Of a DNA stretch of 64,000 nucleotides, positions 44,851-56,623 are shown one piece after another. The translations under genes and the position numbers were made by a program. The stretch spans positions 3,417,137-3,481,136 of the forward strand of contig NZ_JABEKU010000001.1 in the NCBI RefSeq assembly GCF_013283665.1, read 5' to 3'. The notes beneath the pieces were generated by a model that saw only the letters and a program-made list of their open reading frames with translations, did no database searches and was not told where the DNA came from. Numbering within the stretch: the first letter of the stretch is position 1; every line of letters starts with the position of its first letter. The stretch comes from Ensifer sesbaniae (GTDB lineage Bacteria; Pseudomonadota; Alphaproteobacteria; Rhizobiales; Rhizobiaceae).

Positions 44851-46635
44851 ATGGCAATGGGTTTCATCAAAAGGATCTTCACCTTCGGCAAGGGCGCGGT
44901 GGAGGAAACGAAGCCGCCGGGAGGTGTGCCTGACGAGACGATTGTCTCTTCGCCCGAGGCGGAGCGGCAGCCCGTGCCAAATGCTGAGGCAGTGGAACCG
45001 TCCGCCTCTGTCGCCGAGGCAGAGATCGTCGAGGAAAGCCCCGAAGCCGCCTTCGAACCGCCTGTCGACATCGAGACGCTGCCTCTCTCCGAGGACGATC
45101 CGGTGCTCGTTGCCGAGATCGAGACCGCCGGTGGCCCCGCCTCCGACGATGCCATGGAACTTACCCGTGACGAGGCCGATACGGCGCCCGTGGAGGCTGA
45201 GGCAGCGATACCCCCCTCTGTCCCTTCGGGACATCTCCCCCACAAGGGGGGAGATCAGATGGAGACCGCGTCGACCTCCAACGACATGCCTGCAGCCATC
45301 GAGGCTGCGGAAACGATCTCTGCCGAGAAGCCGGCGGAATCCAAAGAAACCATCGTAGCCTCCCACAAGGCCGAAACCGCCGAGAGCACCGCGGAAGCCG
45401 TGCCACCTGCGGACAATGCCGAAACCGAAGCAAGCGACATCACGGCAGTCGAAACGCTTGTGCCTGACGCCGAGAGCGAGCCCAGCGCAATCTCCCCCCC
45501 TGTGGGGGAGATGCCCGGCAGGGCAGAGGGGGGTGAAGCCGTAGCCCTCCAAGAAAGCTCAGAGACCACAAAGAGCGACGCCGCGGAAACGACGGCCGAC
45601 GTCGCACAAATCGAGGCAGGTGAAGCCGAGACAGCCTCCACCCCCGCCCTCCCCAAGGGCTTCTCGGCCGCCGAACGCAAACCCAGGGAAGAGCCGGCCG
45701 CCGCGCCGAAGGAAAAGCTCACCTGGTACCAGCGGCTGCGCCGCGGCCTCGCGCGCACCTCGTCGCAGCTCACCGGCCAGATCGCCAGCCTGTTCACCAA
45801 GCGCAAGCTCGACGAAGCGACGCTGCAGGATCTCGAGGACCTGTTGATCCAGGCCGACCTCGGCGTCGAGACGGCGATGCGCATCACCGACACGCTCGCC
45901 TCCGAGCGCTACGGCAAGGATGTTTCCGGCGAGGACGTCTCGCGCATCATGGCCGGCGAGATCACCAAGGTTCTTTCGCCCGTCGCCAAGCCGCTGGAGC
46001 TGGATCTCAGCCACAAGCCGCACGTCATCCTGGTGGTCGGCGTCAACGGCACCGGCAAGACCACGACGATCGGCAAGCTCGCCGCCAAACTTTCGGGCGC
46101 GGGCCTCAAGGTCATGCTCGCCGCCGGCGACACCTTCCGCGCCGCGGCGATCGAGCAGCTCAAGATCTGGGCGGAGCGCACCAAGTCCGACATCGTTTCC
46201 TCCAAGCTCGGCGCCGATGCGGCCGGCCTTGCCTATGAGGCCTTCCAGCAGGCGCGCGAGAAGAAGTCCGACGTCTTGATCATCGACACCGCCGGCCGCC
46301 TGCAGAACAAGGCGGAGCTGATGGCCGAGCTCGAAAAGATCGTCCGCGTGCTCGGCAAGCTCGATCCGGATGCGCCGCATACCGTGCTGCAGACCCTCGA
46401 CGCCACCACCGGACAGAACGCCCTGCAGCAGGTCGAGATTTTCCGCAACGTCGCCGGCGTCAGCGGCCTGATCATGACCAAGCTCGACGGCACGGCGCGC
46501 GGCGGCATCCTCGTCGCCATCTCCGCCAAGCACAAGCTGCCGGTCTATTTCATCGGCGTCGGCGAAGGCGTCGACGATCTGGAACCGTTCGAGGCCAAGG
46601 ATTTTGCCGAAGCGATCGCTGGCGTTGCCGCCTGA
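44851..46635 (+). CDS. ftsY: Signal recognition particle receptor FtsY, with in-frame repeats in the acidic domain
   Basis: Receptor GTPase that takes ribosome-Ffh complexes to the membrane. The first residues [14 protein letters not shown] are the lipid-contact helix. Residues of about 20-270 form an acidic low-complexity domain. The NG domain follows: [35 protein letters not shown] (P-loop 397-404), [22 protein letters not shown] and [10 protein letters not shown]. At 594 residues it is long; part of the extra length comes from two inverted copies of a genomic repeat at 45211-45255 and 45490-45533. Confidence 0.96.
   Translation: MAMGFIKRIFTFGKGAVEETKPPGGVPDETIVSSPEAERQPVPNAEAVEPSASVAEAEIVEESPEAAFEPPVDIETLPLSEDDPVLVAEIETAGGPASDDAMELTRDEADTAPVEAEAAIPPSVPSGHLPHKGGDQMETASTSNDMPAAIEAAETISAEKPAESKETIVASHKAETAESTAEAVPPADNAETEASDITAVETLVPDAESEPSAISPPVGEMPGRAEGGEAVALQESSETTKSDAAETTADVAQIEAGEAETASTPALPKGFSAAERKPREEPAAAPKEKLTWYQRLRRGLARTSSQLTGQIASLFTKRKLDEATLQDLEDLLIQADLGVETAMRITDTLASERYGKDVSGEDVSRIMAGEITKVLSPVAKPLELDLSHKPHVILVVGVNGTGKTTTIGKLAAKLSGAGLKVMLAAGDTFRAAAIEQLKIWAERTKSDIVSSKLGADAAGLAYEAFQQAREKKSDVLIIDTAGRLQNKAELMAELEKIVRVLGKLDPDAPHTVLQTLDATTGQNALQQVEIFRNVAGVSGLIMTKLDGTARGGILVAISAKHKLPVYFIGVGEGVDDLEPFEAKDFAEAIAGVAA
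45211..45255 (+). repeat. Palindromic repeat inside ftsY, copy 1
   Basis: CCCCCCTCTGTCCCTTCGGG, then ACATCTCCCCCACAAGGGGG, then GAGAT (45 bp). It starts on a codon boundary and reads [15 protein letters not shown]. Its right half is a hairpin (ATCTCCCCC/GGGGGGAGAT). Confidence 0.85.
45490..45533 (-). repeat. Palindromic repeat inside ftsY, copy 2 (inverted)
   Basis: Its reverse complement is CCCCCCTCTGCCCTGCCGGG, then CATCTCCCCCACAGGGGGGG, then AGAT, nearly the same as copy 1. In the ftsY frame it reads [15 protein letters not shown], a different peptide from copy 1 because the repeat is turned around. Confidence 0.85.
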
Positions 46636-46734
46636 CGAGGCGTTGCGCGTTTGCGTGAGACCGCCGTCTTGATATGGTTTTGCCGCAAAGCTGGTGTTAT
46701 GAGCAGCAGGCACATGCGAAAACAGGACCCCCAG

Positions 46735-47367
46735 ATGTCGACGATCGAGGCTACCAAGCCGCAGAAGGAAGTCAGCCCGTTGCTCAAGATGGTGCTGGAG
46801 CTTGGGCCTTTGATGGTCTTCTTCTTCGCCAATTCGCGCGGCGAATGGCTGGCCGGGCATTTCCCGACGCTCGCCGAGCTCGGCGGTCCGATCTTCATCG
46901 CCACCGGGCTCTTCATGGCCGCGACCGCAATTGCGCTCGCCGTTTCCTGGATGCTCACCCGCACGCTGCCGATGATGCCGCTGATCTCGGGCATCGTCGT
47001 CTTCGTCTTCGGCGCGCTGACGCTCTGGCTGCAGAACGACACCTTCATCAAGATGAAGCCGACGATCGTCAACACGCTGTTCGGCGCGATCCTGCTCGGT
47101 GGCCTCCTCTTCGGCAAGTCACTGCTCGGCTACGTCTTCCACTCCGCCTTCAAGCTCGACGAACCCGGCTGGCGCAAACTGACGCTGCGCTGGGGCCTGT
47201 TCTTCCTGTTCCTGGCCGTGCTCAACGAGGTGGTCTGGCGCTCCTTCTCGACTGATTTCTGGGTCGCCTTCAAGGTCTGGGGCACGATGCCGATCACCAT
47301 TCTGTTCACGCTCGCCCAGATGCCATTGATCATGAAGCACTCGCTTGACCAGGAGCACGCCGAGTGA
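46735..47367 (+). CDS. yciB: Septation protein A / inner membrane protein YciB
   Basis: Inner-membrane protein of the YciB/IspZ family, with about five helices; in other bacteria it influences cell-envelope and septum formation. The family signature is seen in [19 protein letters not shown] and [20 protein letters not shown], followed by [20 protein letters not shown]. The start at 46735 ([13 protein letters not shown]) has AGGA upstream; earlier ATGs in frame are unlikely. It overlaps the next gene by four bases. Confidence 0.93.
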   Translation: MSTIEATKPQKEVSPLLKMVLELGPLMVFFFANSRGEWLAGHFPTLAELGGPIFIATGLFMAATAIALAVSWMLTRTLPMMPLISGIVVFVFGALTLWLQNDTFIKMKPTIVNTLFGAILLGGLLFGKSLLGYVFHSAFKLDEPGWRKLTLRWGLFFLFLAVLNEVVWRSFSTDFWVAFKVWGTMPITILFTLAQMPLIMKHSLDQEHAE

Positions 47368-47957
47368 GCACCGCTATCGAGGAGAATGACAGCCGCAACC
47401 GTCGCGCACTCCTCTGGCTGGCCGCCTGTTTTGCGGTCCTCATCATCCAGATCATTACCCAGCATCTGATGGGACGTCTCTGGATCTGCGAGTGCGGCTA
47501 CGTCAAACTCTTTGAGCCCGTGGTAAAATCCAGCGGCAACTCGCAGCACATCGCCGACTGGTACACGCCGTCCCACATCATCCACGGCTTCCTGTTCTAC
47601 GGTCTCGGTCACCTGCTGTTGCGCGGCAAGCCGCTGTCGGCAAAGCTCTTCCTGGCAACGGTGATCGAATCCGCCTGGGAGATTGCCGAAAACACCCCCA
47701 TGGTGATCAACCGCTATCGCTCGGCAACCATCTCGCTCGACTATTTCGGCGACAGCGTCCTCAATTCCACCATGGACACGCTGGCCATGGTCGCCGGCTT
47801 CCTGTTCGCCGCCCGCATGCCCATCTGGCTGACGGTGACGGTCGCCATCGTCTTCGAGCTCTTCACCGGCTGGCTGATCCGCGACAATCTCACGCTGAAC
47901 GTGCTGATGCTGGCCTGGCCGCTCGATGCCATCAGGGAATGGCAGGCGGGGATTTAG
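47364..47957 (+). CDS. DUF2585 domain membrane protein (UPF0314)
   Basis: A 197-residue membrane protein with about five hydrophobic helices. The family core is [40 protein letters not shown], and [19 protein letters not shown]. The His, Trp and Glu residues in these loops are strongly conserved in the family as I know it, but no function has been assigned. It starts with GTG, overlapping the yciB stop (GTGA), so it is translated with yciB. A link to the envelope is plausible from this neighbour. Confidence 0.9.
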   Translation: MSTAIEENDSRNRRALLWLAACFAVLIIQIITQHLMGRLWICECGYVKLFEPVVKSSGNSQHIADWYTPSHIIHGFLFYGLGHLLLRGKPLSAKLFLATVIESAWEIAENTPMVINRYRSATISLDYFGDSVLNSTMDTLAMVAGFLFAARMPIWLTVTVAIVFELFTGWLIRDNLTLNVLMLAWPLDAIREWQAGI

Positions 47958-47979
47958 GCGGGCGTCAGACTTCGGCTCC

Positions 47980-48009
47980 GCCCCTCATCCCGCTGCAGCG
48001 ACCTTCTCG
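47980..48009 (-). repeat. Repeat forming the 3' end of ccmG
   Basis: GCCCCTCATCCCGCTGCAGCGACCTTCTCG on the plus strand agrees at 27 of 30 positions with the reverse complement of part of the repeat at 13190-13239. It provides the ccmG stop codon (TGA in GATGAGGGG) and the codons for its last eight residues. Confidence 0.6.
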
Positions 48010-48593
48010 ATCGCCGGCAGCAGGCCGGTCTTGACGCTGTTCTCGTCGAACGGACCGACGCGCTTGTAGAGGATCGTACCATCAGGTCCGACGAGGTAGG
48101 ATTCCGGAATGCCATAGACACCCCAATCGATCGCCGCCTTGCCGCGCGGGTCGACGCCGATCGCCGAGAAGGGGTTGCCGAGTTCGCCGAGGAAGCGCAG
48201 GGCGTTTTCGTTCTGGTCCTTGTAGTTGATGCCGACGACGGTAAGCCGCGGATCCTTGGACAGTTCGAGGATGAAGGGATGCTCCTGACGGCAGGGCACG
48301 CACCAGGAGGCCCAGACGTTGACGAGCGTCAGCTTGCCCTTGATCGCAGCATCGGTCAGCGCCGGCATCGGCTGGCCGTCGCGGGTCGCCCCTTCGAGCG
48401 CCGGCAGGTCGAGCTTCGGCGCCTTGGTGCCGATCAGTGCCGACGGGATCTCGCTCACATCCTTGCCGGAATTGAGCTGGCTCCAGAAGATCGCCGCAAG
48501 CCCGGCGAAGATGATGAGCGGCAGTGCCGCGAGCACGAAACGCAAGGGGCCGGGTTTGCGCTCTTCGCCGCCGGGCGCAGGGGTGCTGGTCAT
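47985..48593 (-). CDS. ccmG: Thiol:disulfide interchange protein CcmG (DsbE)
   Basis: Membrane-tethered periplasmic thioredoxin that reduces the heme-binding cysteines of apocytochrome c. An N-terminal helix (FVLAALPLIIFAGLAAIFW) is followed by a thioredoxin fold with WASWCVPCRQEHP and a cis-Pro segment YGIPESYLVGPDGTI. At 202 residues it is typical. Its start overlaps ccmD by four bases. The last residues (EKVAAAG) are encoded by an intergenic-type repeat that also gives the stop codon. Confidence 0.93.
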   Translation of the reverse strand: MTSTPAPGGEERKPGPLRFVLAALPLIIFAGLAAIFWSQLNSGKDVSEIPSALIGTKAPKLDLPALEGATRDGQPMPALTDAAIKGKLTLVNVWASWCVPCRQEHPFILELSKDPRLTVVGINYKDQNENALRFLGELGNPFSAIGVDPRGKAAIDWGVYGIPESYLVGPDGTILYKRVGPFDENSVKTGLLPAIEKVAAAG

Positions 48594-48766
48594 CGTGTCT
48601 CTCCCGATGCCGCTTCGGCCGAGCGCCGGCGAATGCCGGACGCTTCCAGCTCGGCGAGCTCACGCCGACGCGCGCGCCCATCGAGCACGACCCAGGCAAT
48701 CAGGCCGAGGACGGTCAGCGTCGCTATTCCATAGCTCGTAAAGACGTAAGCGGCGTGGCTCATCAT
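48590..48766 (-). CDS. ccmD: Heme exporter protein CcmD
   Basis: A 58-residue single-helix membrane protein of the CcmABCD complex, needed to free heme-loaded CcmE. The helix is YVFTSYGIATLTVLGLIAWV, followed by a basic cytoplasmic tail (DGRARRRELAELEASGIRRR). Two ATG codons stand side by side; the one at 48766 overlaps the ccmC stop as ATGA, and the one at 48763 gives 57 residues. It overlaps ccmG by four bases. Confidence 0.9.
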   Translation of the reverse strand: MMSHAAYVFTSYGIATLTVLGLIAWVVLDGRARRRELAELEASGIRRRSAEAASGETR

Positions 48767-49533
48767 TTCGTGCGGGCTCCCCTGCCGGCGCTGCGCGCCG
48801 CCAGACGGCGCAGCGCAGTGACGCGCCGGCGCAGGATTTCGTTGCGCATGGCGGCGATGTGCAGCGTGAAGAAGAGAAGCGTGAACGCGATTGCCATCGC
48901 GATCAGCGGCCACAGGAACTCCGGATCGATCGTCGGCCCGTCGAGCCGCATGACGCTCGCCGGCTGATGCAGCGTGTTCCACCATTCGACCGAGAACTTG
49001 ATGATCGGGATGTTGACGAAGCCGACCAGCACCAGCACCGCGGAAACCTTGGAGGAGCGTGCCGGATCGTCGATCGCGCGGTTGAGCGCCATCAGCCCAA
49101 GATACATCAGGAACAGCACGAAGACCGAAGTGAGCCGCGCGTCCCACACCCACCAGGTGCCCCACATCGGCTTGCCCCAGAGCGAACCGGTGACGAGCGC
49201 CAGGAAGGTGAAACAGGCGCCGATCGGCGCCGCGGCACGCGAGGAGACGTCGGCGAGCGGATGGCGCCAGACGAGCGTGCCGAGGGCTGCCAAGGCCATC
49301 ACCGAATAACACATCATCGACAACCAGGCGGCGGGCACGTGCACATACATGATGCGCACCGTCTCGCCCTGCTGATAGTCGCCTTCGGTGGTGAAGGAAA
49401 GCCAGAGGCCGGCGATGAAGAACAGCGCCGCCAGGCCGGCAAGCCAAGGCAGCAGACGGTCGGCCAACGCCAGGAACCGTGTCGGGTTGGCGAGGTCACT
49501 GAATTTGCGGATGGCCAGGCTGTTTTCGCTCAT
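48763..49533 (-). CDS. ccmC: Heme ABC transporter permease CcmC
   Basis: Membrane protein that delivers heme to CcmE. The tryptophan-rich heme-handling (WWD) motif is LWGKPMWGTWWVWDARLTSV, with conserved His in YVHVPAAWLSM and in the later WWNTLHQPASV. It has six predicted helices in 256 residues. The start codon at 49533 lies 164 bases after ccmB, an unusually wide gap in this otherwise tight cluster, in which I see no gene. Confidence 0.95.
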   Translation of the reverse strand: MSENSLAIRKFSDLANPTRFLALADRLLPWLAGLAALFFIAGLWLSFTTEGDYQQGETVRIMYVHVPAAWLSMMCYSVMALAALGTLVWRHPLADVSSRAAAPIGACFTFLALVTGSLWGKPMWGTWWVWDARLTSVFVLFLMYLGLMALNRAIDDPARSSKVSAVLVLVGFVNIPIIKFSVEWWNTLHQPASVMRLDGPTIDPEFLWPLIAMAIAFTLLFFTLHIAAMRNEILRRRVTALRRLAARSAGRGARTK

Positions 49534-49697
49534 GATGGCTCTTTAACGCTTAAGCCCCTCTGCTGCAATTGATCCCCGTCAATCGGCCGATCACGATCAG
49601 TTTGGGCCGCCAATCATAAACGTGATCGATCTGAATGACTTAGCGCCGAGTGCGACGGAAAACCGCAAACAGTTTCAGCCGATCCGTTCCGATTGCG

Positions 49698-50357
49698 TCA
49701 ATCGGACGCGTGCCGAAGTGCGGCTGCGGCGGCAACCGGCCCGATGACGGCGAAGAACAGGGTGATCGCCGCGAGGATCATCAAGGGCGGCAGGAACGGC
49801 GCCGGATCCTCGATCGCCGCATAGACCGCGCTGACGCCGAAGATCAGAACCGGGATGGCCAGCGGCAGCACCAGGATCGAAACGAGCAGCCCGCCGCGCG
49901 GCAGCGACACGGCGACGGCGGCGCCGACCGCACCGATGAAGGTGATCGCCGGCGTGCCGATCAGAAGCGTCAGCATGGTAGCGCCGATCGCCATCTCGCT
50001 CATGTTCATGAAGAGACCGAGCAGAGGCGAAGCGATCACCAGCGGCAGGCCGGTCGCCGCCCAATGGGCCGCGCATTTGACGAAGACGGTGAAGAGCAGC
50101 GGCGTCTCCTGCATCAGCATCAGATCGAGGGAACCGTCGTCCCGCTCCGCCTGGAACAGGCGGTCGAGGCCGAGCAGCGAGGCAAGCAGCGCGCCGATCC
50201 AGAGGATCGCCGGACCGATGCGCGCAAGCAGGTTCAGATCCGGGCCGACGCCGAAGGGAATGACCGCCACCACGGTCATGAAGAAGAGTACGCCGATCAT
50301 GGCGCCACCGCCGGCACGGATCGACAGCTTCAGATCGCGGAAGAAGAGCGCCATCAT
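49698..50357 (-). CDS. ccmB: Heme exporter protein CcmB
   Basis: Six-helix membrane subunit that pairs with the ATPase CcmA. The start FFRDLKLSIRAGGGAMIGVL and the segment LDRLFQAERDDGSLDLMLMQ are family hallmarks; the latter contacts CcmA. At 219 residues it is normal length. It lies 51 bases downstream of ccmA. Confidence 0.95.
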   Translation of the reverse strand: MMALFFRDLKLSIRAGGGAMIGVLFFMTVVAVIPFGVGPDLNLLARIGPAILWIGALLASLLGLDRLFQAERDDGSLDLMLMQETPLLFTVFVKCAAHWAATGLPLVIASPLLGLFMNMSEMAIGATMLTLLIGTPAITFIGAVGAAVAVSLPRGGLLVSILVLPLAIPVLIFGVSAVYAAIEDPAPFLPPLMILAAITLFFAVIGPVAAAAALRHASD

Positions 50358-50408
50358 GCCGCCAGTCTCGCGGCAGCGAGCGCGGACAGGCTTCTATGCA
50401 TCACGCCC

Positions 50409-51059
50409 CTACGCATCATGCCAGAGCCCTCCCGCCAGATGCTCGAAGCCCTTCATGTGCAATTCCTTCGTTTGATCGAGCCCGAGCGGCTGGTGTGTCG
50501 CTGCGACTACGATGCCGCCCTTGCCAAGATGCGCCTTCACCAGATCTGCAAACAGCCGGTCGGCGCCGGCGTCGAGGGCAGCGGTCGGCTCATCGAGAAT
50601 CCAGATCGGGCGGTAGGCGACGAGCAGCTTCGCCATCGCCATGCGGCGCTGCTGGCCGGCCGAGAGGTAGCCGAAGGGCAGGTGTGCTATGTCAGGCAGA
50701 CCGACCGCCTCGACGGCCTCATGGAGAGTGACGCCATCGCCACCGGGCGAATCGCCCATGAAACGCTGCCAAAAGGAAAGATTTTCTGCGACGGTCAGTT
50801 CGCGCTTCATCGCGTTGCGGTGACCGAGATAGTGGCTGACCTCTGTGGGACTGGCTATTTCCGGGGGGCCATTCTCAAGTTTCAAGTGCCCGCTTTCCGG
50901 CCTCAGCAAACCTGCCAGAACCCGGAGCAACGTGGACTTGCCCGAGCCGTTCGGACCCGTCACGACAAGAGCTTCGCCCGTATCAAGCGCAAAGGAAATA
51001 TCGTTAAAAATCAGATCCTCGCCGCGCTTCGCACTCAAACCTTCAGCCAGCAGGCGCAT
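50409..51059 (-). CDS. ccmA: Heme exporter ATP-binding protein CcmA
   Basis: ATPase subunit of the CcmABCD complex in cytochrome c maturation. Walker A is [17 protein letters not shown], the signature is LSAGQQRRMAMAKLL, and Walker B is IWILDEPTAALD. The start at 51059 (MRLLAEGLSAKRG) gives 216 residues, as in the family. The upstream in-frame codons (from 51110) are not conserved in style. It is the first gene of the cluster and divergent from acnA. Confidence 0.94.
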   Translation of the reverse strand: MRLLAEGLSAKRGEDLIFNDISFALDTGEALVVTGPNGSGKSTLLRVLAGLLRPESGHLKLENGPPEIASPTEVSHYLGHRNAMKRELTVAENLSFWQRFMGDSPGGDGVTLHEAVEAVGLPDIAHLPFGYLSAGQQRRMAMAKLLVAYRPIWILDEPTAALDAGADRLFADLVKAHLGKGGIVVAATHQPLGLDQTKELHMKGFEHLAGGLWHDA

Positions 51060-51328
51060 GAATATCTGTCTTCCCTTCGCGCGTGTTCCGCAGAGCAAAA
51101 AAAGTTCCAATTGAACCTTCGTTGCTCTGGCACGTTTTGGAGAAATTATCTATAAGGCGGCCAACACGCCAGCGGTCGGCGTGAATTTCATCCTAGCGCC
51201 GAACATGGAATGAATTTCCACGTACGGACAGCGGAAATGGCCGCACCCGCATCCCAATTTGCGCTTCACAGGCGCTCGGGCGTTCGTACGTCAGTTTTTG
51301 GCGATCAGACGGAACGGGGTATTATCCA

Positions 51329-54019
<2,691 letters not shown>

Positions 54020-54050
54020 TCGGCCGCGGTCGACATGCCGTGAAACATGG

Positions 54051-54084
54051 GAGCCGGGACGCCGAAAGGCGCCCCGGCTCTTTC
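54051..54084 (+). terminator. Terminator after acnA
   Basis: GAGCCGGG-ACGCC-GAAA-GGCGC-CCCGGCTC forms a long stem with a GAAA loop and one inner mismatch, followed by TTTCTTCT. It begins 32 bases after the acnA stop. Confidence 0.85.
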
Positions 54085-54232
54085 TTCTCTGGCCGCCAAA
54101 TGCCGGACGCCCGCAACAAGGCCGCACTCACCCGCGATCTCACTCCAACGTGACTTTCCGTTGATGCCTGGCCGGCGTATGTAATTAACTCCCCCACAAG
54201 GAGTAGGCCGACGGCCCCAACGAAGTGACGCC

Positions 54233-55006
54233 ATGACATCCGCAGACCGTTCTTTCATTCGCCCTTTTGCACTGGCTTTCGGGCTGTTCACAGCCGCTGG
54301 TGCACCGGCCGGGGCACAGGACGGACAGGTGATCAAAGGCGTCGTTGAACTGTTCACCAGCCAGGGCTGTTCTTCTTGCCCGCCGGCGGACGCAGCGCTG
54401 AAGACGCTGGTCGATGACGGTGACGTCGTGGCGCTCGCCTATCACGTCGACTACTGGAACTATCTCGGCTGGGCCGACACGCTCGCCTCCAAGGAAAATA
54501 CCGAGCGGCAATATGCCTATGCCCGCATGCTCGGTCGCAATGGCGTCTATACGCCCCAGGCCATTCTGAATGGCCGCGACCATCTCAACGGCGGCAACCT
54601 TCAGGCGATCAAGACGCGGCTGGAAACGATGAAGGCCGAAGGCAAGGGGCTTGCCGTACCCGTCGATGCGAAGATCCAGGACGAAGAGATCCAGATCAAC
54701 ATCGGCAGCGGCATCGGCAAGGCGAACGTCGTCGTCGTCTATTTCGACCGTGCGAAGGTCGTGAAGATGGAGAAGGGGGAGAACAGCGGCAAGGAAATCC
54801 CCTACTGGCATGCCGTGCGCGACATTCAGACCATCGGCATGTGGGATGGAAAACCGGCAAGCTTCACCCTTCCTGCAACGGTGCTGACCGAACGCCCCGG
54901 CAACGGTGGCTGTGCCGTTCTCTTGCAGTCGATGAAGGACAAGGAGACGCCGGGCGCGATCGTCGGCGCAACCGCCGTGCTCGCCGGTCCCCAGGGCAAA
55001 CTCTAG
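54233..55006 (+). CDS. DUF1223 domain protein, secreted thioredoxin-like
   Basis: A 257-residue exported protein with a signal peptide (PFALAFGLFTAAGAPAGAQ) and a thioredoxin-like domain. The motif GCSSCPPADAALKTL gives a CSSC redox-type pair at the usual place for such a fold. The following YHVDYWNYLGWADTLASKEN is a hallmark of the DUF1223 family. The function is unknown. It stands alone between the acnA terminator and an apparent gap. Confidence 0.9.
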   Translation: MTSADRSFIRPFALAFGLFTAAGAPAGAQDGQVIKGVVELFTSQGCSSCPPADAALKTLVDDGDVVALAYHVDYWNYLGWADTLASKENTERQYAYARMLGRNGVYTPQAILNGRDHLNGGNLQAIKTRLETMKAEGKGLAVPVDAKIQDEEIQINIGSGIGKANVVVVYFDRAKVVKMEKGENSGKEIPYWHAVRDIQTIGMWDGKPASFTLPATVLTERPGNGGCAVLLQSMKDKETPGAIVGATAVLAGPQGKL

Positions 55007-55316
55007 CGCGAAGCGCGAGGGGGTGGTTCGGCCCGGCAGCATCGAGGGGCTGGGGCTGAGGGTTCGAAGTTACCGGACCGAACCGGCCATGGCTGCGTTC
55101 GGTGAACTCCCGCAGCATGACGACCTGACCGGACATACGGTGGCAACGACTCTGTCCGTCAGCGCCCGCGAGTTTTGCGGTGAATTGGGGCGGCGATTTG
55201 ACTGAAATGGGGCAGAGGCAAGAAATGCCCTCATCGTCCAACGGCTTCCGGCTTGCTTTTCGGCTCACGTCAGGCACACTGTTATCGTTCTGTCACAACA
55301 GAAGGCCGGATTGCCG
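55007..55316. other. Gap between DUF1223 and DUF2794 genes, no gene seen
   Basis: G/C-rich for its first half, then mixed. An open frame runs across it on the minus strand, but it continues antisense through the end of the DUF1223 gene and has no recognisable domain or ribosome site. I see no family repeat here. Confidence 0.45.
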
Positions 55317-55721
55317 ATGACCGATGAGCCGGATTTGCCGCAAGGCGAGGCGCGCCATCAGCGCGAGACCACTTCCGAAGTGGTTGTCGATCTTCACGAA
55401 TACAAGAACGCCAAGAACCCTCCCCCCATCACTTTCCATCGCCGCGAGCTGGACCAGATCCTCTGGGTCTACGGTCGCATGGTCGGCGAGGGTGAGTGGC
55501 GGGACTACGCCATCGACCACCTGAAGGACCGAGCGGTCTTCTCGGTGTTCAAGCGATCGGGGGAGATGCCGCTCTACCGGATCGAGAAGAACCCGAAGCT
55601 GTCGACGAAACAGGGCGCCTATAGCGTGCTGAACATTCACGGCACGATCCTGAAACGCGGCCACGAGCTCGCCCAAGTGCTCAAGGTGTTCGACAAGGTC
55701 CTGAAGCTGGTGGAAACCTGA
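55317..55721 (+). CDS. DUF2794 domain-containing protein
   Basis: A 134-residue cytoplasmic protein covering the whole DUF2794 family, which is nearly limited to alphaproteobacteria. Conserved-looking parts are FHRRELDQILWVYGRMVGEG, WRDYAIDHLKDRAVFSVFKR and LYRIEKNPKL. The function is unknown. The start at 55317 has AAGG ten bases upstream. A type A repeat follows right after the stop. Confidence 0.9.
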   Translation: MTDEPDLPQGEARHQRETTSEVVVDLHEYKNAKNPPPITFHRRELDQILWVYGRMVGEGEWRDYAIDHLKDRAVFSVFKRSGEMPLYRIEKNPKLSTKQGAYSVLNIHGTILKRGHELAQVLKVFDKVLKLVET

Positions 55722-55725
55722 GGCA

Positions 55726-55826
55726 TGCCGCGCAAATGTGCGCAGCGGCTTTGCGCGACATGCGAAATATCAAGGTCTTAAAACGCAAAAAGCGATCCGA
55801 AAGATCGCGATACGCTTCAAGGCCCG
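55726..55826. repeat. Rhizobial intergenic repeat, type A, copy 2
   Basis: Begins with palindromic CATG-rich DNA (GCATGCCGCGCAAATGTGCG), then CAGCGGCTTTGCGCGACATG, an A-rich middle and GCGATCCGAAAGATCGC, a small hairpin. It is colinear with 493-592. Confidence 0.65.
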
Positions 55827-55944
55827 ATCTGCATCAGCAGCCCGGTGCGATGCGCAGCGGTTTCTGCCGGCGAATGGCTTTGGCCCGAACGCAAGGCTGA
55901 CTGCAAGCAGCGCACGCCGAGCCTGCCGTCCGACCTGTCGGCAA

Positions 55945-56502
55945 TCAGCTCTGATAGAGCGTGTCCGGATAGACGTCTTCCGGTGGATCGCTCGCCTGCC
56001 CCTCGCCGAGCGCGAGCTGCATGATCGCCGTATCGAGCCAGCGGCCATGCTTGAAGCCGGTCGCCTTCATCGTACCCTGGAGTTCGAAGCCGAGGGAGCG
56101 GTGCACCGCGATCGAGGCCGGATGGGCGCCGCCGATCACCGCGACCATCTGCCGAAAGCCGAGTTCCGTGCAGCGACGGATCAGTTCGGCGAGCAACGCC
56201 CTGCCGGCGCCCTTGCCGCGCGCTTCCGGCGCCAGATAGATCGAATCCTCGACCAGGAAGCGATAGGCCGTGCGCGTCCGGAAGGCGGACGCATAGGCAT
56301 AGCCGATGATCGATCCGCTGGCGTTACATGCGACCATATAGGGGTAACCGTTGCCGACAATCGTCTCGAAGCGGCTTCGCATCTCCGCCTCCGAAGGGGG
56401 CACGATCTCATAGGTGGCGACACCGTTCAGGACGGATTCGCGGTAGATTCCGGTGATGACGGGAAGGTCGGCCAAGGTGGCGTCACGCAAACTCAGGGAC
56501 AT
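55945..56502 (-). CDS. GNAT family N-acetyltransferase (phosphinothricin acetyltransferase-like)
   Basis: Acetyl-CoA-dependent N-acetyltransferase. The acetyl-CoA loop is LAPEARGKGAGRALLAELI, and the C-terminal part GAHPASIAVHRSLGFELQGT followed by KHGRWLDTAIMQLAL is that of the Pat/YncA group, whose members acetylate phosphinothricin, methionine sulfoximine or similar compounds. The natural substrate here is unknown. The start may be 56502 (MSLSLRDATLAD) or 56517; neither has a clear ribosome site. Confidence 0.88.
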   Translation of the reverse strand: MSLSLRDATLADLPVITGIYRESVLNGVATYEIVPPSEAEMRSRFETIVGNGYPYMVACNASGSIIGYAYASAFRTRTAYRFLVEDSIYLAPEARGKGAGRALLAELIRRCTELGFRQMVAVIGGAHPASIAVHRSLGFELQGTMKATGFKHGRWLDTAIMQLALGEGQASDPPEDVYPDTLYQS

Positions 56503-56579
56503 GGCGATAGACTGCATCTCGAGGTTTCATCGTCCTTCACTCCCACGGAGCCGGGACGCGATCAACATAAGTGGGCAAC

Positions 56580-56603
56580 AAAAAAGGCGGCCGAAGCCGC
56601 CTT
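56580..56603 (-). terminator. Terminator of the Bax inhibitor-1 gene
   Basis: On the minus strand AAGGCGGC-TTCG-GCCGCCTT is followed by TTTTGTT. It is almost the same hairpin as those after leuC and rplS. Confidence 0.9.
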
Positions 56604-56623
56604 TTCCGTCATTCGTTTCGTGC

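Noticed and set aside
51127-51142. TGGCAC-like sequence as a sigma-54 promoter upstream of acnA
   Set aside because: The -24 part fits, but the -12 region reads GGAG with no TTGC, and aconitase is not a usual RpoN target.
54864-55277. A 137-codon minus-strand frame between the DUF1223 and DUF2794 genes
   Set aside because: One third is antisense to the DUF1223 gene, and the rest has no domain or start signal.
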